Positions 62,354 to 64,000 of a DNA stretch of 64,000 nt are shown here, piece by piece. The DNA is from Erigeron canadensis (lineage: Eukaryota; Streptophyta; Magnoliopsida; Asterales; Asteraceae): assembly GCF_010389155.1 (NCBI RefSeq), contig NC_057764.1, positions 2,356,001 through 2,420,000 of the forward strand, given 5' to 3'. The position numbers and the translations under genes were made by a program. Numbering within the stretch: the first letter of the stretch is position 1; the number at the start of each line of letters is the position of its first letter. The notes below the pieces were generated by a model. That model was not told the origin of the DNA and made no database searches. It saw nothing but the letters and a program-made list of their open reading frames with translations.

Positions 62354-63016
62354 TCAGTAACGTTGTGGCCGGGTACGAATCTTGAAGTTGATTTGGTTAT
62401 TATCTCGATCAGCACCAAACCTCACTTGATCACCTTGTGGTTCATCCTTATGAAGAGAGTATGATTGTCCTATGGTTGGTTCTTGGAACGAGTTAGGTCG
62501 TTCCATGGCTGCAGGTTCAGGAGACCAGCTAGGTTGCACCTTGTTTTGTTTGTGAAATGAACCAGATTGGCCAACTCTTGGTTCATGCATTGAGTTAGGT
62601 CGACCGGTACTAGTTGGTTCATGAAATGAATTGGATGGGTTCATGTTTGGTTTGCCAAAAGAATCAGGCTGAGCGTTGGTTGGTTCATTTTTTTTGCCCG
62701 CTTTAGCACTAGCAAACCTCTTATCATACCCAAACTCAAGGTCCCCATCTTTTGTTTGGAACCCGTTGGCATTACCCTTTGTTTCTTTCTCTTTTGTCGG
62801 AAGGCTTTGCCTAGATGGTTTTGCCACATTTTGCCTCTTATTACAAAGACGTCCAAGAAAGCAAGCGAATGCAGAGATTGTTATGATTACTGCCAGGACA
62901 ATGAAAACCGCCCCATATGAGCCATTTGATGAGGAGCTTGAAGTTGGGACGGTGCCAGTAACCGGGTATACAACAGGCATTTGTTGTGGTATTTGTTGTG
63001 GCATTTGCTGTGACAT
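62354..63016 (-). CDS. Single-pass membrane protein with Ser/Pro repeats
   Basis: Single exon, 220 aa from the ATG at 63016 (MSQQMPQQIPQQMPVVYPVT); an in-frame ATG at 63052 would add 12 residues but is less likely, since the MPQQ-rich start is typical of soluble N termini. Residues 35-54 (GAVFIVLAVIITISAFACFL) form one membrane segment, followed by GRLCNKR, which predicts a cytosolic C-terminal domain. A short DGDLEFGYDKRFA motif follows, then a Pro/Ser/His-rich part in which RPNSFQEP/RPNSMHEP and GQSYSLHK/GQSGSFHK recur. I know similar small plant membrane proteins with a TM plus DGD(I/L)EFG motif but no assigned function. Confidence 0.82.
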   Translation of the reverse strand: MSQQMPQQIPQQMPVVYPVTGTVPTSSSSSNGSYGAVFIVLAVIITISAFACFLGRLCNKRQNVAKPSRQSLPTKEKETKGNANGFQTKDGDLEFGYDKRFASAKAGKKNEPTNAQPDSFGKPNMNPSNSFHEPTSTGRPNSMHEPRVGQSGSFHKQNKVQPSWSPEPAAMERPNSFQEPTIGQSYSLHKDEPQGDQVRFGADRDNNQINFKIRTRPQRY

Positions 63017-63116
63017 TTTTAGGTGTCGCTTAAAGTAGTGAAATTGATGCAAATAATGAGTAAGAAAGAATTTGGTTTAGTGGTTTTAAGTTCAAATGTA
63101 TGTGTTATATTGTTGT

Positions 63117-63126
63117 TATATATATG
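63117..63126 (-). promoter_or_regulatory. TATA box of membrane-protein gene
   Basis: The minus strand reads CCCATATATATAACAAC here, about 100 bp upstream of the start codon at 63016; sequence and spacing fit a core promoter with a short leader. Confidence 0.5.
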
Positions 63127-63129
63127 GGA

Positions 63130-64000
63130 AATGGAGCGTTATAATGAAATGGGGTGCAAGAGGGTTTTTGAATCCAATTAGGGACTTTTGCTTTAATAAA
63201 GACTTGGATAAAGAAATATTCTTCAATTCTATGAATATTTTACTTGGACAACACAAGATATGACTTCGAATAAAATTGTCCGTTTTGACATGTGTATTAG
63301 GAAAACAAAACTATATATTGTCAAAGGAAATGTGCTTCATTGCATTATAGTATGTGAACTTATAAATATAAGATTACTAATATTATGCCAAAACCTTGAT
63401 ATAATTAAGTTATTATATAGTCAACAATGTAGATACCAACAATAACTTAAACTGTGACTTAACCATCATATCTTATGTATGTTTCGGATACTTATGCTAT
63501 CGAACTTATATAATAAAGGTTTGACATTATTAATGATTTATATAATGAAGGTTTGAAACATTTTAAGTTTTTAGTGACCATATTATCTACACTATAAGTA
63601 AAAAGGTAAAAAGAGACGTGGAGGTGTTGAAGCAATGATGATGTGCTTGGAATAATTCTTTCCTTTTGATATAGGGAAAGGAAGAATCATAGATCTTTAG
63701 AAGTTTTGTGTAGCCGGCAAGGGTTCTTCTTTCGAATAGAAAAACAATTGCTAGTAAAAATGGAAAATCAAAAGCCTTACAAGATAAAAAGATAATTGAA
63801 GACAAGACGATATTAACATACAATACCATTGTTAAAAAAAAAAAAAAACCATAAAATTGTCACTTATACCATGTGATTAGACTTTAGACGGATTAGTTTA
63901 ACTTGATTTTGATGAAACAATTTTTCCCCCCTTACTTCTTTGAATCAAATTGTTCTAACAAACTCATCAGTACACGACTCTACGGTATAGGTGCAAGAAG
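63130..64000. other. Promoter-distal and intergenic sequence
   Basis: AT-rich with an A run at about 63834-63847. No gene, inverted repeat or other feature could be supported up to the window edge. Confidence 0.5.

Overview
The window is nuclear DNA of a flowering plant. It is AT-rich, its genes carry many short exons with GT/AG introns, and most of the sequence is transposable elements. The exon sequences and the repeat types (Au-like SINE, Ty1-copia, Ty3-gypsy, MULE, PIF/Harbinger) suggest a dicot, possibly Asteraceae; that last step is inference. No CRISPR, rRNA, operon or functional tRNA was seen.

Host genes, all on the minus strand: (1) (S)-ureidoglycine aminohydrolase, nine exons between 2572 and 18, with its 3' end beyond the left edge; (2) pyroglutamyl-peptidase I (peptidase C15), four coding exons between 11114 and 8692, plus a 5'UTR exon and TATA box near 12.2 kb; (3) a DUF220-type (START-like) protein, five exons between 49753 and 43114, with a 4.6-kb intron full of MITEs; (4) a single-exon, single-pass membrane protein at 63016-62354. 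Exon phases agree at every junction I checked by hand.

Mobile DNA, left to right: a foldback MITE next to gene 1; a duplicated exon-like fragment (3.3-5.5 kb); a MULE-type MITE (6.8-7.7 kb); a truncated minus-strand Ty3-gypsy element with a 3.06-kb LTR (12.6-16.1 kb); a MULE with 200-bp inverted repeats (18.3-20.0 kb); a solo LTR (20.66-21.63 kb); a CACTA-like MITE (22.0-22.5 kb). A degenerate Ty1-copia element (22790-33446) split a SINE; it carries a PIF/Harbinger element in its 5' LTR and a foldback element in its interior. Next come a 5-kb coding MULE with two convergent genes (33.66-38.71 kb), another MULE-type MITE (40.5-41.4 kb), and a MITE cluster inside intron 2 of the DUF220 gene (44.9-47.1 kb). 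A nest follows at 50.7-59.3 kb: a MITE inside a MULE inside a MULE, with a Harbinger element inserted exactly in the outer MULE's target-site duplication. The last is a third Harbinger element (59.7-61.6 kb).

The points most worth a second look are: three different PIF/Harbinger elements that each carry only the Myb/SANT-type ORF1 and no DDE transposase; a MULE pairing a MURA-type transposase with a convergent GRF-zinc-finger/transmembrane gene, laid out like maize MuDR; and three MITEs stacked in one (TA)n tract, with an unfilled paralogous copy of the site 1 kb away.
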